The notes beneath the pieces were generated by a model, which made no database searches, had not been told where the DNA came from, and worked only from the letters and a program-made list of their open reading frames with translations. A program made the position numbers and the translations under genes. From the NCBI RefSeq assembly GCF_019703515.2, contig NC_059349.1, forward strand, positions 22,974,744-23,038,743: a DNA stretch of 64,000 nucleotides, given 5' to 3'. Source of the DNA: Myxocyprinus asiaticus (lineage: Eukaryota > Chordata > Actinopteri > Cypriniformes > Catostomidae). Shown in pieces: positions 1 to 48,573 of this stretch; the stretch's first letter is position 1; every line of letters starts with the position of its first letter.

Positions 1-190
1 AAACACAATGAGACCATTTACCCTGAAGCTGCAGGAAAATTATGTCCTGACAACACTGATTGGCTGATGGTACCACAAGATGTGCACAGCCTAAAGCTCT
101 GACGTCAATGGCAAAATACATTTCATGCTTTTAAGAGCCCTACAAAAAACTGGTCACTGGTGAAACATCTATAATATAATGAAATATCTA
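1..190. other. No recognised feature (plppr5 downstream flank)
   Basis: AT-rich non-coding sequence. I see no gene, open frame of note or repeat structure here. Confidence 0.5.
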
Positions 191-329
191 TGCTTGCAAA
201 CAAAAATGTATTTTATTAGAATACATGGATAATTTTGAATGGCTATCAATGGAGAAACAAATATTTGCCAGAATTAAGGAGTAGTTACAGCATATACCAG
301 CAGGGGCTAACTGCCAAAACTAACCAGCC
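191..329 (+). repeat. Dispersed repeat R1, copy 1
   Basis: This stretch aligns with 2674-2812 in the same orientation. Shared landmarks are an AATTTTGAATGG core, ATCAATG(G/A)AGAAA, GTAGTTA(C/T)AGCAT and a final AGC.CTAACTG followed by CAGCCA. The two copies differ at many positions, so the duplication is old. I do not recognise the family and see no coding potential. Confidence 0.6.
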
Positions 330-502
330 AAATGGTTGGATAAAACAGATGTTGAAATTACTCTTTGTAAGGCCAAATATTAGAAGTTGTTTCTAAAGAA
401 GTAAAGATTTTGCACAACAATGTGAGCACAGTTGAAACTGCCCAGTTAAAATAAATGTAATCAAATTTGCTTTTATTTGTATTGATTGTCTGCTTAACTG
501 AA

Positions 503-950
503 TTTCAGTCATAACAACTCTCTGAAATATTTAGCATGTTAATGTGCATATGACATATTGATAACAGAGCAAGTAAGAAGACTTGAACATACACAGACAT
601 GCTGAGTTACTGTTAGCATGTGGCCATGCTGCTGGTGGATGGTTAGACAAATCACAAGATGTGCTGCATCGAGCATGTAGGACATGCTGCTGCACAATTA
701 GACATACATACAATCCCAATATAGCAGATCTAGACATGTGCTGCTGGGGAGGAGGAGGGCTTCAGAGAAAAACTCTTGCAGCGTGCTGCAGTGAAACCGA
801 ATTATCTGAAAAACTGAGAAATGTAAATGTTAGACAAAGAAGGACTAAAGCTGTTGATTGGCTTCCCGATTACATGTCAAAGGACCTATCAGCTTGCACC
901 ATGCGAGCTGACTGGATTAAGATATTACATGTGAGTGAGCCGATTGGCTA
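503..950 (+). repeat. Dispersed repeat R2, copy 1
   Basis: This roughly 450-bp stretch is homologous in direct orientation to 38230-38682. Shared segments include TTCAGTCATRACAACTC, ACATATTGATA, the GACATGCTGCTGCACAAT core, GTAGATCTAGACA-like sequence, GGAGG(A/T)GGA..TTCAGAGAAAA and GATTACATGTCAAA followed by CTATCAGCTT. A 122-codon open frame at 583-951 overlaps it, but the second copy does not keep that frame, so I do not call a gene. The end carries a partial internal duplication (CCTATCAGCTTG at about 887 and 968). The family is unknown to me. Confidence 0.7.
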
Positions 951-1133
951 ATAGATAAGTTCAAAGAACCTATCAGCTTGCGCCATGTAGAGTTTCGTGC
1001 CTGAACTTTGGTCATTTCAACTGAAATAACATAATGTGATTCTAAATTAAAGTTACTTCTAACTTAATTGTGATGAAGGAAAGAATGGAAAAATTAGCAT
1101 ACACATATAATAAAAGAAAATATGCTTAAATAC

Positions 1134-1137
<4 letters not shown>

Positions 1138-1168
<31 letters not shown>
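1138..1168. repeat. Poly(A) tract
   Basis: An uninterrupted run of about 31 adenines. It could be the tail of a retroposed sequence, but I see no target duplication or recognisable body next to it. Confidence 0.85.
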
Positions 1169-1170
<2 letters not shown>

Positions 1171-1602
1171 AAGTACTTCTCATTCCAAAAAATATCGGTG
1201 CCCTTTTTTATCCTTCCGCCCCTGCTGAGGTCTGTGCCCGACACTGTTTTCAGATGCATGTTTCTTATTCACCTGCCTCTGCTGTGTGTGTACAGGACTG
1301 CACCACACTTTGTGATTTAACCAATTATGACATGTTCCTAGATCAACATCATTTTCCTAACCATAACCTTCACTGTAAATGTGGTAACCTGCAACTGTTA
1401 CCTTTAAGATCTATTTCTACCTGATCTAACCTATAAACATTAGTTGGTGTAACCTAATGTATTCAGGTTGATTAAGTGATGTTAAACTTTTTTGACAATT
1501 AAAACCAGTTAATTTGGATGTTAGTACATTTTTGGATACCATTTCTTTTCAGTGTTCCCCTAAAATTAGAGGGTAATGATTTGTTGATGAGTATTTTTTT
1601 AA

Positions 1603-1651
1603 GCCCCTAACCCTAGACCTAACCCTAAACCTATAAACCTAACCCTAAAAC
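1603..1651. repeat. Degenerate telomere-like (CCCTAA) cluster
   Basis: Several imperfect CCCTAA / CCTAAA / CCTATAAA units occur in a row. Similar GGTTAG-type clusters recur near 6010, 7920, 8040, 9677-9764, 51389 and 60040, usually inside dispersed repeats. They are therefore part of repeat families rather than interstitial telomeres. Confidence 0.6.
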
Positions 1652-2673
1652 CTGATTTGTTGATTGGAATATTGTTCCAAGACCAACAAGGATGTTAATG
1701 CAAGAACATGTTCTACTTGAGGAAAACATGTTATGCCAACTGACAGTGAGTGACGCAATGTGACAAAATTAGAACTTTCCATTTATGATCCCATAGTGAT
1801 TATAATGAGATTGTTCTAGTTTGTCTCTAGCAGTATAAATGGGTAAAAGAGCTACTGTAATCACACAGCATGCAGTCACATGGGTGGAAATTCTGCATTA
1901 CTCACAGAAGAGAACTTTGCATACAGAATATGAAATACATGCGCCTGTGTTGTTCTCTGCTATGTGATCTACAAATTAATAGAGACAGATGAACAGTCGA
2001 GGATAAAAGAGATGCTGCAGCCTGCTGACACATCAGTGAGTGTGACACATCAGAGTGTTTCTCATGAAGAGTCAGGGCAAATTCACTGGTCTTCTTGATA
2101 GCCTTTCTCAACACGACCTTGCAAGGTCATTAATTGAACTAGTGGTTGTTTACTGCAACGAATCCTGTAAGACAGTTCACACTGTGAATTCGGCAACAGT
2201 AGGTCGAAAGTTGTTCAACTGAAATCGGTCAGTACTTACGAAAAATCTAATCCTCCATTGAAACCAGTATAATCAGTGACAAGCGCAATACAGAGGTTGC
2301 ATTTTCCCCTCTAACATTGCATTTTTACTCCACTGATGGTTAGGTTTTGGTTTGGGTTTTGAGATACTGTTTATAAAATATGCATCTGTTTTCACTGTAT
2401 TACACCTGTACAGCTGAAAACAACTCGCTTCACAACTCGCTTTTGGCTCCCCTCTGTGGACATTACACCCAGAAAATTGAGCTCACACATGCCAATATGC
2501 CCAACAACACTTACTCCTTTGGCCACTTGGGGCAGTGTTTTGAATTTTGGTTGGCACAGACAGATTTCAGCTAAAGAAAAGTCAACCTACCTTTTCCGAT
2601 TTCACTGCGAGATCAGTCTGTATGGCGCTACAAGACTATTGCGACTGACAATTATAAAATATTTTTTATATTT

Positions 2674-2812
2674 TCTTGCGAAACATTTTATTTTTGTCAG
2701 AATATATGGCTAATTTTGAATGGTCATCAATGAAGAAAGATGCTTTTTGCCAACAGAGCGGTGTAGTTATAGCATCTATATGCAGCAGCTAACTGGCCCA
2801 TGCAGATCAGCC
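2674..2812 (+). repeat. Dispersed repeat R1, copy 2
   Basis: Second copy of the repeat at 191-329, in the same orientation and diverged by substitutions and small indels. No coding potential is seen. Confidence 0.6.
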
Positions 2813-3440
2813 AAACCCTACATTTGATATGTGCTCAAAAGACTATTTTTATTAAAAAGTGACTTCATTTTTAAAGTTAATTATAATTATTCAAATATAT
2901 CTCATACACTGTTATATACTGTATCTTTTTATGGACAATGACTCATGCCCTTGCAAAGTCCTTCCTTTGAATTAAGCTAATTTTATGAGAAGACTGAATG
3001 AAACATTCAGAAATAAAAACAAGATAGATTCCCCCTGGGTACAGAGTTCTTGAAATGTCATTCGAAACATCCTATGCATTTTTTTGTCTGTGGGAGACTT
3101 TGATTGTAAATGGGGCAGAGGGGAGGCAGTGGGCATTAATACTGGGACTCACCCACCACATATGAGCTTCATTAATGTAGGAGATGAAAGCACAAATCCA
3201 GGAGGACCCTGAACTCTGAGCCAGCGGCCTCCGACCTTGAATCCAACATTCTAACTGGACCAGCAGCTGTGTTCTCATATACAGCCACAGAACTGATACA
3301 CTACAACCCAGCAGAGGAGAAACAACACATATTCCACTGCACAAAATGTTCCTCCTACATCACTCTTTATAGGTCATTATTAGATGTGAACTTTTGGACT
3401 AAAAAACCCTAAAGAGGGTTATGAACTGAGAGCTGTTGTA

Positions 3441-3506
<66 letters not shown>

Positions 3507-3779
3507 GTGCTGAAATTTTATTTTTATTTTATCCTATCTTTATTCTCTGTTGGTTGCTCATGATAGGAAAAGCACAGAGCACAGCAATATCAGTTTAAAA
3601 TGTAATGTAAAGAAATCAAACTATAATTAAAGACTTATTATTGGGATAAAAGGCATCCCAACTTTAATTTTGTTGGGACGCGGGATATGATTTTGAAAAT
3701 GTTGACTGTTCCGGTTTTATCAGGACATCTGGTCATCCTATCTACCAATGAACACAAAAGGAGTTGTTAGGCAGAATTT
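2813..3779. other. Non-coding sequence with a TA microsatellite
   Basis: No gene is visible. The only clear structure is the TA repeat at 3446-3502. Confidence 0.5.
3446..3502. repeat. (TA)n microsatellite
   Basis: About 28 uninterrupted TA units. Confidence 0.95.
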
Positions 3780-3965
3780 TAGTCACCATTTACTTTTAAT
3801 GTATGGAAAAAAATTCAATGAAACGAATGATGATTGAGGCTAACTTTCAGCTTAACACCTCCATCTGTGTTCAATAGCAGAAAGAAAGTCTTATGCAGGT
3901 TTGGAACAACAAGCAGGTGAGTAAATGATAACAGAATTTTCATTTTTGGGTGAACTATCCCTTTA
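3780..3965 (-). mobile_element. Angel-type foldback element, single arm
   Basis: The segment ends GGTGAGTAAATGATAACAG, then a TTTTGGGTGAACTATCCCTTTA end, which is the right arm of the family seen complete at 9834-10532 and 48908-49617. The matching left arm is missing, so this is a truncated copy. The family resembles the cyprinid Angel inverted-repeat elements. It is non-coding. Confidence 0.7.
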
Positions 3966-5926
3966 ATACTTAGAAAAACCCTAACCAGTTTAAAGAATAT
4001 CAATACTATGCTTCTTGCAAGCACTGTAACTAATACATTTGAAGAAACTTAAGTAGAACAATCGTAGTAACACTCTCTCACTGAAACAGCATCTAATTAA
4101 CAAGATCACTGGAAGTCTTCTAATTTTTTATCTCAACTCTAAACAAACAGCTCTTTTGCTGCTGTAAGCTTATCATTTCAGACTAACCATTGAGTTCATT
4201 CACATATAATCTTGTGTTATCATGAGTATGCACACAACAGTAAATAATCAATGAAATATAATATGAGATAATTTATCTTCAAACAAAATAGGAAGAACAT
4301 AATCACAGAATATGAGAGATCATTCATAAAAGATATAGTGTGACAGTGAGTCTGGGTAAATATTTTATTAGTGTTCGACACCTTAAGCTCAGGGAAGATC
4401 TGCTTTCTTTGCTAGCTCAGTCTCCGAGGTCATTGGCTTCTGACATCAACACAGAATTGTTTAAATATATTGTCCAACTAATATACAATATTGTGCATTG
4501 TAAAAAAACAAAACAAATGTTGGGCTTTTTCACACAATCAAAATTTTATTCGCAACATTTGGGTTTTGGGCATCAAGTCCTGTTATAAACCAAATGTTAA
4601 AGAAAGCATGTAAGCCATCTAAGTAAACATATTACAAAAAAACAAAAACAAAAACATTTTAAAGCTTGCAAACATTTAAGAAAAGGACATCACAAATTAA
4701 ATCAAACAAACAACTTCACTGCTTCCATTACAGGACCATAACCTTAATCATATACTGTATATCTATACTGTAACAAATACTGATGTGCAGTTTTTTCCAA
4801 ACCTGTTGGGAAAAATGACAGAACTGTCACTAAAAATAACCTTGAATTAAAGTCAATGTAAAGTCAGCTAATGCAGTAGCTCTTTCAATTTTCAACTTCA
4901 ATTTATTTGTAATGCGCTTTTCCAAAAAAACTTTTTTTTTACACATAGTTCCGATGCATCAATTGATGATACAAACAGTGTTCAAGGGGTTCAGGACATA
5001 CAGTAGTACTACATAAGTGAAATAAATAATAAATTATTTACACCACCATGAGACACTGGGTTTACTGTATTCAAGCATTAATTTTAAATCTCATCACTGG
5101 CCTGTGAGAGATCAAACACACGCTCAGTATGGTGTAAAAAATATAACTCTGCAGAATGTAAATTCAAATACTGCAGATCTTTGATGCTACAAGGTCTATG
5201 ACACAGTAAACATACATTTTCCCAAAAAATATTTGGACATATTAGCCACACTAAAAAATGAATGAATGCCTTTGCTTTATATAATAAAATATCAAACCAA
5301 GAGGCATGTACTGAATTCGAAAAATAGCAAAAACACATTTCAAACCACATATTTTAGAGAAAAAAAAAACTCTGTTAGGTTTCAAATGATAAAACAATAG
5401 TGATATTGTTCAAAATTGAGGACAAGCATATTTGGCTGTCAAACATTTGTGACATACAGTATATAGATAATATGATGGACTACATCTGTTGTTACTCTGC
5501 TACGACCTAGGAACTTAAGGGGAACCGACTTTGAGACATTGAACCAATGACCTTGGCTCAGAAAAGTGTAGTTCAAAAGTTAAGCATGATTTTTTTAAAG
5601 TTATCTAAAGCAATACATTTACCACATTTTTAATTGTGATTTAAGTGTTACTTTTGGGGCCACTGTATTTGATTGTGAAATTGTAAACATATCCAAATGC
5701 AAATATTGCCATATATCTGTATGAACTAAATGATCGATACAATGAAGGTCCATCCCCTCTATCTTACCAGCTCTGTCTTTCTCTCCTTAACAGGTACAGG
5801 TATTATCAAGCTCAGGCTGATGATTGTTTGGCAAGAAAAAAAAAAAAAAAAAAAAAAAAAACACATTCTCTAACCCACTAGAGACTGCATACTCAGAGAG
5901 GCGGCATCAAGGGCAGACTCACAAAA
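3966..5926. other. Non-coding AT-rich flank
   Basis: I see no coding exon or clear element. There is a short poly-A run near 5839-5861. This lies downstream of the plppr5 stop codon and could include distal 3' UTR, but nothing in the sequence proves that. Confidence 0.4.
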
Positions 5927-6220
5927 CACACACACGTTTGTGCGGCTATCCTTATGAGGACTCTCCATAGACATAATGATTTTTATACTGTACAAACTAT
6001 AGATTCTATCCCCTAACCCTACCCCTAAACCTAACCCTCACAAACTTTCTACATATTTACATTTTCAAAAAAACATTTAGTATGTTAAGCGATTTGAATT
6101 ATGGGGACACTAGAAATGTCCTCATAAACCACATTTATAACATAATACCCTTGTAATTACCAGTTTGTAACCTAACAAAATTTCCTCATAATCCACCAAA
6201 ACCCGCACAAACACACACAC
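5927..6220. mobile_element. Small foldback (MITE-like) element
   Basis: The ends are inverted: TTTGTGCGG followed by TTATGAGGA on the left pairs with the reverse complement of TTCCTCATAA...CCGCACAAA on the right. CA/TG runs lie at both extremities. The interior carries degenerate CCCTAACCC units near 6010. There is no coding potential, consistent with a non-autonomous element. Confidence 0.6.
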
Positions 6221-6550
6221 ATTAAAGCACACAAGTGACACATCATACACAACCAAGCATGATTACCCAATAAAAAGCTTTTTTGTGAGTACTGAAATAA
6301 ATACCAGTCACAATTAAATCCATCAGCCCTGCCCAAGGTGCTCTCTGCTATATTGACACCAAAATCAATCATGATTTTTTTGCTTATCACCTCATGTCAG
6401 CATCAGCCCACCATAAAATCTCAGCTGTAGTGAGTACTGTCTCAGTCTACCACACATCTGTCATGTTACTGCTAAAAGTAACACTTACAAATTCCCTTGA
6501 CACAGATTGTAAAGACGAAGGGACTCAAACAAAGATCTGAATATACTGTA

Positions 6551-7050
6551 CACTCACTGAGCATAAAATGCATAAAATCATGCAGATACGGTTCAGGAGC
6601 TTCGGTTAAAGTTCACATCAACCATCAGAATGGGGAAAAAAAATGTGATCTCAGTGATTTCAACAGTGGCATGATTGTTGGTGCCAGACAGGCTGGTTTG
6701 AGTATTTCTGTAACTGCTGATGTCCTGGGATTTTCATGCACAACAGTCTCTAGAGTTTACTCAGAGTGGTGCCAAAAAAAAAAAAAAAAAAACATCCAGT
6801 GAGTGGCAGTTCTGCAACGGAAACTCCTTGTTGATGAGAGAGGTCAACAGAGAATGACCAGACAGGTTCGAACTGACAGAAAGGATACGCTAACTCCGAT
6901 AACCACTCTATAAAGTTGTAGTGAGCAGAATAGCATCTCAGAATGCACAACACGTCGAACCTTAAAGTGGTTGAGCTACAACAGCAGAAGACCATGCCAG
7001 GCACTTTATTAGTACCATAGTGTTCTTAATAAAGTGCTCACTGAGGGTAT
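6551..7050 (+). mobile_element. Tc1/mariner deletion derivative, family B, copy 1
   Basis: The copy begins with ACTCACTGAGCA and ends with AATAAAGTGCTCACTGAG, the terminal inverted repeat of this family. Inside is a transposase N-terminal helix-turn-helix relic reading roughly GLSISVTADVLGFS (about 6696-6740) followed by TTVSRVYSEWCQK. Two A-rich expansions (about 6636-6643 and 6775-6791) break the frame. The catalytic DDE part is absent. Copies 2 and 3 lie at 16668-17337 and 35514-36001. Confidence 0.8.
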
Positions 7051-8562
7051 AAGATTTGATGTCACTAAACTGGCAATCAAAATCTTTGGTAAATCCAGTT
7101 CTTCCTAAAAAGTGCTTAAATCAACCCAGTAACTTGAAAACAAGACTTTGACTGATAAAAAACCTTGCTGACCATTACTCCCAGAAGATGCTTAAATTCA
7201 GCCAGTCAGATTAGCGCTTGCCAGATCAAGAAAGTACTTTCAAGTTTTGTGTATGCATCAGACAGTCAACGAACAGACTGTGGATGTGCTGTCATAGGCT
7301 GAGACTTGGTAACATGATACATTTCGGTGGGAAGAAAGAATTGTGAAGAGAAGTTATTCCAAACATCAGAGAATCTCTCTAAAGAACCAGACTTGTATGA
7401 GAAGTGATATTTCTTATCAGGCAAAAGCCTCTTTTAGAGTCAATTATAAAAATTCAACTAAGGATCCACACACAATTTTATAATCAAACTGGTCTTATAG
7501 AATCACATTACTATACCTACATTTTTGCTAAATGAGTTTTACGTGGCTCATTGTACATACTGGGGCAGTCTGGGGAAATAAACACTTGAGGTGCTACAAC
7601 AACAATTGCTTTTATTCCCTTTTACACAAATCACAAGTTCCTCATACAATGCTATCTTATGACATCAAAGCATTTACTAAAGTGCATGACTTGTAAGACG
7701 ATACATTTTAACATTTGCATTACATAACCAACTGCATTTACAAGCATGTTCAGCACAATCAAATTGCACGTTTGCTCAACTGATGCAAAGGTTTGGGATA
7801 TGAGTCCAGGAGAGCACATAAGTCAACACGTGAGCCGAAAGTGTCATGGAAGCATCACAAAATGATGTGTTGCTTCAGCAATTGCGTTTTTCATGTCACT
7901 CTTACTTTTATGACATTATCAGTTAGGTTTAGGTTTAAGGTTTAGGGTAGGAAGGTAGACTTTGTTGCTTTAAAACCCAACAGAGTATTAACCCTCAAAA
8001 CCTCACCTGTTTTCACCTCACATTTGCTTTATGACACTATTGGTTAGGTTTAGGTTTATGGTAGGGAGGTAGGTTTTGTTTATTTAAAACTCAAAATTGC
8101 ACTAATTTTAAAAACCGAATCTAAATGGAGAGAACATTTAATGCGCTTTTAGTGCCACACATTGGACATTTCACCTGGGAACTGCTTTAATATAATTTTG
8201 CAAAAATGTCGCCACAGTCACGTAATTTTCACGAGATCAGGATGGTTATAATAATACATCAGGATATGTTTAACACATTTCAATGACATCATGTTACAAT
8301 TCCACATTCACTCTGTACCCTGCATATTCAATTACAAAAATGCTAACAGTTATATATTTGTATAAAAATAGGGATACAACCCCAGCATAATCATTTTCAA
8401 CAAAGAGTAACAAGGAGGACAACAAGGTGATGTGACAAATTTTTCAGATACTTGAAAATAGAAGTGTTAAAATAGCACATATCGATGCTGCACTCAAAGT
8501 AAGATGTCACTTCAGAGAGCAGCAACATTATCCACAGCTTTTTGGTTGCTGTCTTGTCATTG
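7051..8562 (-). other. plppr5: Probable plppr5 3' UTR and flank
   Basis: This directly follows the plppr5 stop codon in the direction of transcription. It contains minus-strand AATAAA candidates (plus-strand TTTATT) at 8078-8083 and 7611-7616. The extent of the UTR cannot be fixed from sequence. A GGTTAGGTTTAGGTTTA-type cluster occurs twice (about 7922 and 8042), probably from repeats. Confidence 0.4.
7611..7616 (-). promoter_or_regulatory. Candidate poly(A) signal for plppr5
   Basis: Minus-strand AATAAA about 950 bp after the stop codon. A second AATAAA lies closer, at 8078-8083. Both are only candidates, because AT-rich DNA yields this hexamer often. Confidence 0.25.
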
Positions 8563-45040
<36,478 letters not shown>

Positions 45041-45300
45041 TGTCGTTCAGGGTCAAATAAGATAAAAGCATGAAAAAAATTCTATGAAAAAGTAAAGGGT
45101 CCTCGGTCTGCTCCTACGAAGATCCGGGCATGGTTTCCTCTTGTTCCACCGTCACCCCTCATAAAATCCATCAAATGGAGTGCGCGAGCACATTGTGTCA
45201 GGGACAGAACCCGCCGATACTCTGTGGTCTATGCGAATGAATTGAGTACAAGCTCGCGCAGCCACGTGCGCTGTGGGCATGACTCACACTAATTAGTGAT
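45041..45300 (-). promoter_or_regulatory. plppr5 5' UTR and proximal promoter (inferred)
   Basis: This is locally richer in GC and CpG than its surroundings (GTGCGCGAGCAC, CTCGCGCAGCCACGTGCG). It contains an E-box CACGTG at 45263-45268 and a TGACTCA at 45280-45286. No TATA box or transcription start can be fixed. The assignment rests on position upstream of exon 1. Confidence 0.45.
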
Positions 45301-46585
45301 GACGGGATGCCTGCAAAGAACTATGCAGTTTTTTATATATATTAAGCGTGTTTAAACGCATTATAGATGTACGAATTATTTATGCTCTTTTACAATACCA
45401 AATCATTTGTATACTTTTGTTTGACTTGGTTTCTCAAACCTCTGCTTATCAGCATAAGGGCTGAATACTGTCAAACAATCTCCTCTTCATAAAGTCTGTT
45501 TAAAAAGTCAAATTCTACGAGACAAACTTACAGGTGCTCAGCTGAAGCTATAATAATAAAATCATTCCAGGAATGACAGGAAAGGTGTAAAACCATTCTA
45601 CAATCATATGGTTAGAAAAAAAAAATGCACACATTATTTGTCCTCGTCAGACTGTCATTTAGAAATACACATAGGAAGACTAAAAATAAAGAAAATAAAT
45701 GGCTTCAATGTTTTTTGATGAAGGTTTAAGAAGCAGGAACTGTGCGTTGCTGCCCTCTTGTGAATCTAGGGAGCAGTAATTGACCCATTTCAGGTGTTGA
45801 AAAAGATTGTGCAGTGTTTCTTTTTGAAAAATAAAATACATTTTGAATAGAAAAAGAAATATTTCATTAAATAGAAATCTAACTTTTAAATAGAACACAA
45901 CCTATTAAACAGGGATTACATTTTAAATGTAGCCAACTCTTAATTCTCAATATAATATTTATATATTTATTAATATATTATATAGAACTAACTATTATAT
46001 CAATTGCTCTCCAGTGAGTGGCAAGAAATGGAACCAATGAGCTAAACTTGCTACAAACAGCAAAGACATTATTAGCCTTTAGATTCAATGGGTAAATTTG
46101 CATATAGGCTATTGGCTAAAGATTTAAATTTATATTTTACAGGCACGTGTGCAGGCATATGCGTAATTTTAGGTAGGGATGACAGTGACATGTCCCTATC
46201 AACTTTCAGAAAATCGAAAATGTCCCGACCAACATTTGGACAATTTTACCACACAGAAAATACTTTAACTACAGTATGTTTTTATTTTTTATTAAATGTC
46301 CTAAGTATAATTATTAATGTGTAAATTATTGTCCTACCTCTTCTTTTTTTATGCTGGATAATACATTTTACAGAATGTCACTTTACGTCCCTTTATGTCC
46401 CTTGAACATTATTTTCTCGAGGTAAATCTTCTTGAAGAAGATAACATTTGGTTTATCGCATATTGCTGCATATTATCCAAGTTTATCGCATATCATATTT
46501 TTTCTCCTAACCGTGCAGTGGTCAGTTCTTAATTTGTTTATTCTTTAGAAATTCTTAAAAACAAAATGCTAATATTTAATATGGT
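45301..46585. other. Intergenic, no recognised element
   Basis: AT-rich sequence with no supported gene or repeat. Confidence 0.45.
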
Positions 46586-46590
46586 GGGGC

Positions 46591-46986
46591 TGTAACGTAG
46601 CTGCTGGCACTGGCAATGACGAAGACGAATTGAAGAACTCAAGTGCAATTTATTAAACAAAAGTGAAACCCAATAAATCCAAAAACTATAAACTCAAAAC
46701 ATGAATTTGACACAAACTTAACCAGACATGAACAACATACCAAACATATACAATACTTGACAATGGAAAACATCAGGGTTTAAATACATTGACATGGGAG
46801 AACAAACCAATGAACAACCAGAACTCTAAACAAGATAATTAAACAATAAACCAATGAAAACAAGACACATGAACATGGAGGGAAAACAGGAATCACATGA
46901 CTAGGAAACCACATGACATGAACCAGGAACTAGAATTTTCAAAATAAAAGACATGAAATACAAGAATCAACAAAATACACATGACA
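46591..46986 (-). mobile_element. Solo LTR with 5-bp target duplication
   Basis: The 396-bp segment has TGTAACG at one end and CATGACA at the other, with GGGGC repeated at 46586-46590 and 46987-46991. Adenine richness and a minus-strand TTAATAAATTGCAC near 46650 suggest minus orientation. No internal region remains. It differs in sequence from the solo LTR at 13677. Confidence 0.78.
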
Positions 46987-46991
46987 GGGGC

Positions 46992-47927
46992 AGAGAAATA
47001 CTGTGAGAAATGATACTTGTTATATGACATAATAATGTTATTTTGCCTATATTACCAGACTGACTTTCTCACATTTTCTTAATACCAAAATTCTGAATAT
47101 TATCCTTGCTATATGTCTCTACCAACTTTCAAACCAAACCTACACCCTTGTGTGCAGGTACAGTGTTGATTTTCAGGTCAGGAGTGGGTATACAGTCACA
47201 CACACAAACAAAAATGTGACTTAAAAAAGTAAAAGCTCAAAGCCTAAAGTAAACCAACGTGAGGAAGAAGACAACAAAATAAAGTTTCCCTACAGGTAAC
47301 GTAGATGACTAAATGAGTGCTAAAACCCATTATAAATGATTGTAAGATGAATACAATTAATTAGATAAACTAAATTAATCATATTAATCATTAAAATATA
47401 TGATAAGTTACACATTTATGTTGAGTGGGTTTACTTTGGTTTGAAAAAGCTTAAACATTTTTATATATTTTGTTTATTTCTTCCCTCTAAAAACAGTATT
47501 CCTTTTACACTGTGACAACCAACTCAACAACAACCTAACTTTAGTTACAACAAAAAGGCTTTCATTTGCATCTTCTGGGGTTATCTTAATGTTTCTTCCC
47601 CCAGAGATATTGAACTCCAGACTTGCCATCATTTTACCATTAAAATGATCATTTCTTAATGTTTCTCTCATTGCTTAATTTAACAAATAAATTGTTTGTA
47701 ATTTGTAACAAATGACTTTTGTAAAATAAAAAGTATTTGAAAAATTCTGCATCATATTGCATTACAACCTCCGGAATGGATGTGAGTATGAAAACAATCA
47801 TTCTAACTTTGAAATCAGTTGCAGTGATTAACAGTAGATAAATAATTACCTGTGCAAAAGCTGCCATTCAGCCATGATTAATTTAACCCACGGTGAAAGT
47901 GTCCAATAACAGGTCTGTTACAGAGAT
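46992..47927. other. Intergenic, no recognised element
   Basis: No gene or repeat family can be supported. Confidence 0.45.
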
Positions 47928-48573
47928 TAAAGGTGCACTCAATAATTTTTTCCTCATTAAAAAGGTGTAACTCCTAAAGACAGGATTGTAATTTTGCAAT
48001 ATATGTAGGAAATCATGACCACTTATATTAAAATGAAGACTCCACTTATATCAGTAACCTTATAAAAGCTGTTTTATTCTACATGGAGAGATTCTGCATG
48101 GTCCACATATGGGGGCTGCCATGTTAGAATCACATGACCAGCCGAATACTACTTGCTTAATCTCAGTAACCGTCCTGCTATTTGACACTCACTCACTGAT
48201 TAAAGTAATCATGGCTGACTGTTTATACTAAATTTCTACAATGGCATCTGAAACTGAAAACTATTGATTTTAAATGATGCTGCATCCAAGCCGCTAGGTG
48301 TCAGTGTAAGTCCAAGATGACACAAAGACAAAAGTTACTGAGTGCACCTTTAAGTGAGTAGTATATGACTGGTTATGTGATCCTAACATGGCAGCCCCAT
48401 GAGTGGACCCTCTCCATGTAGAATAAAACAGTTTTTATGAGGTTACTGATATGACTGGAGTCTTCATCTCATGTGAGTGGTTATGATTTTATACATATAC
48501 TGCAAAATTACATTTAAATTCTTTAGGAGTAAAACGTTTTTAATGAGGAAATAATGACTGAGTGCACCTTTAA
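47928..48573. mobile_element. Foldback element with TTAAAGGTGCACTCA ends
   Basis: The left end TTAAAGGTGCACTCAATAAT is mirrored at 48573 by TGACTGAGTGCACCTTTAA, and a third inverted end, ACTGAGTGCACCTTTAA, lies at 48337-48353. The left arm and the 48354-48573 arm share TCTACATGGAGAG, GGGGCTGCCATGTTAG and GTTTTATTCTACATGG in inverse order. This is either one element with an extra arm or two overlapping copies. It is non-coding. Confidence 0.75.

Larger units (their letters stand above)
951..2673. other. Non-coding flank with a poly-A run and a telomere-like cluster
   Basis: Nothing here looks like a gene. It contains an uninterrupted A run of about 31 bases at 1138-1168 and a degenerate CCCTAA cluster, listed separately. 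The rest is unremarkable AT-rich DNA. Confidence 0.5.

Noticed and set aside
583..951. 122-codon plus-strand open frame
   Set aside because: It overlaps dispersed repeat R2, its second copy does not keep the frame, and the peptide has no recognisable domain.
1603..1651. Interstitial telomere from CCCTAA units
   Set aside because: The units are degenerate and similar clusters recur inside several unrelated repeats in the window, so they are repeat components.
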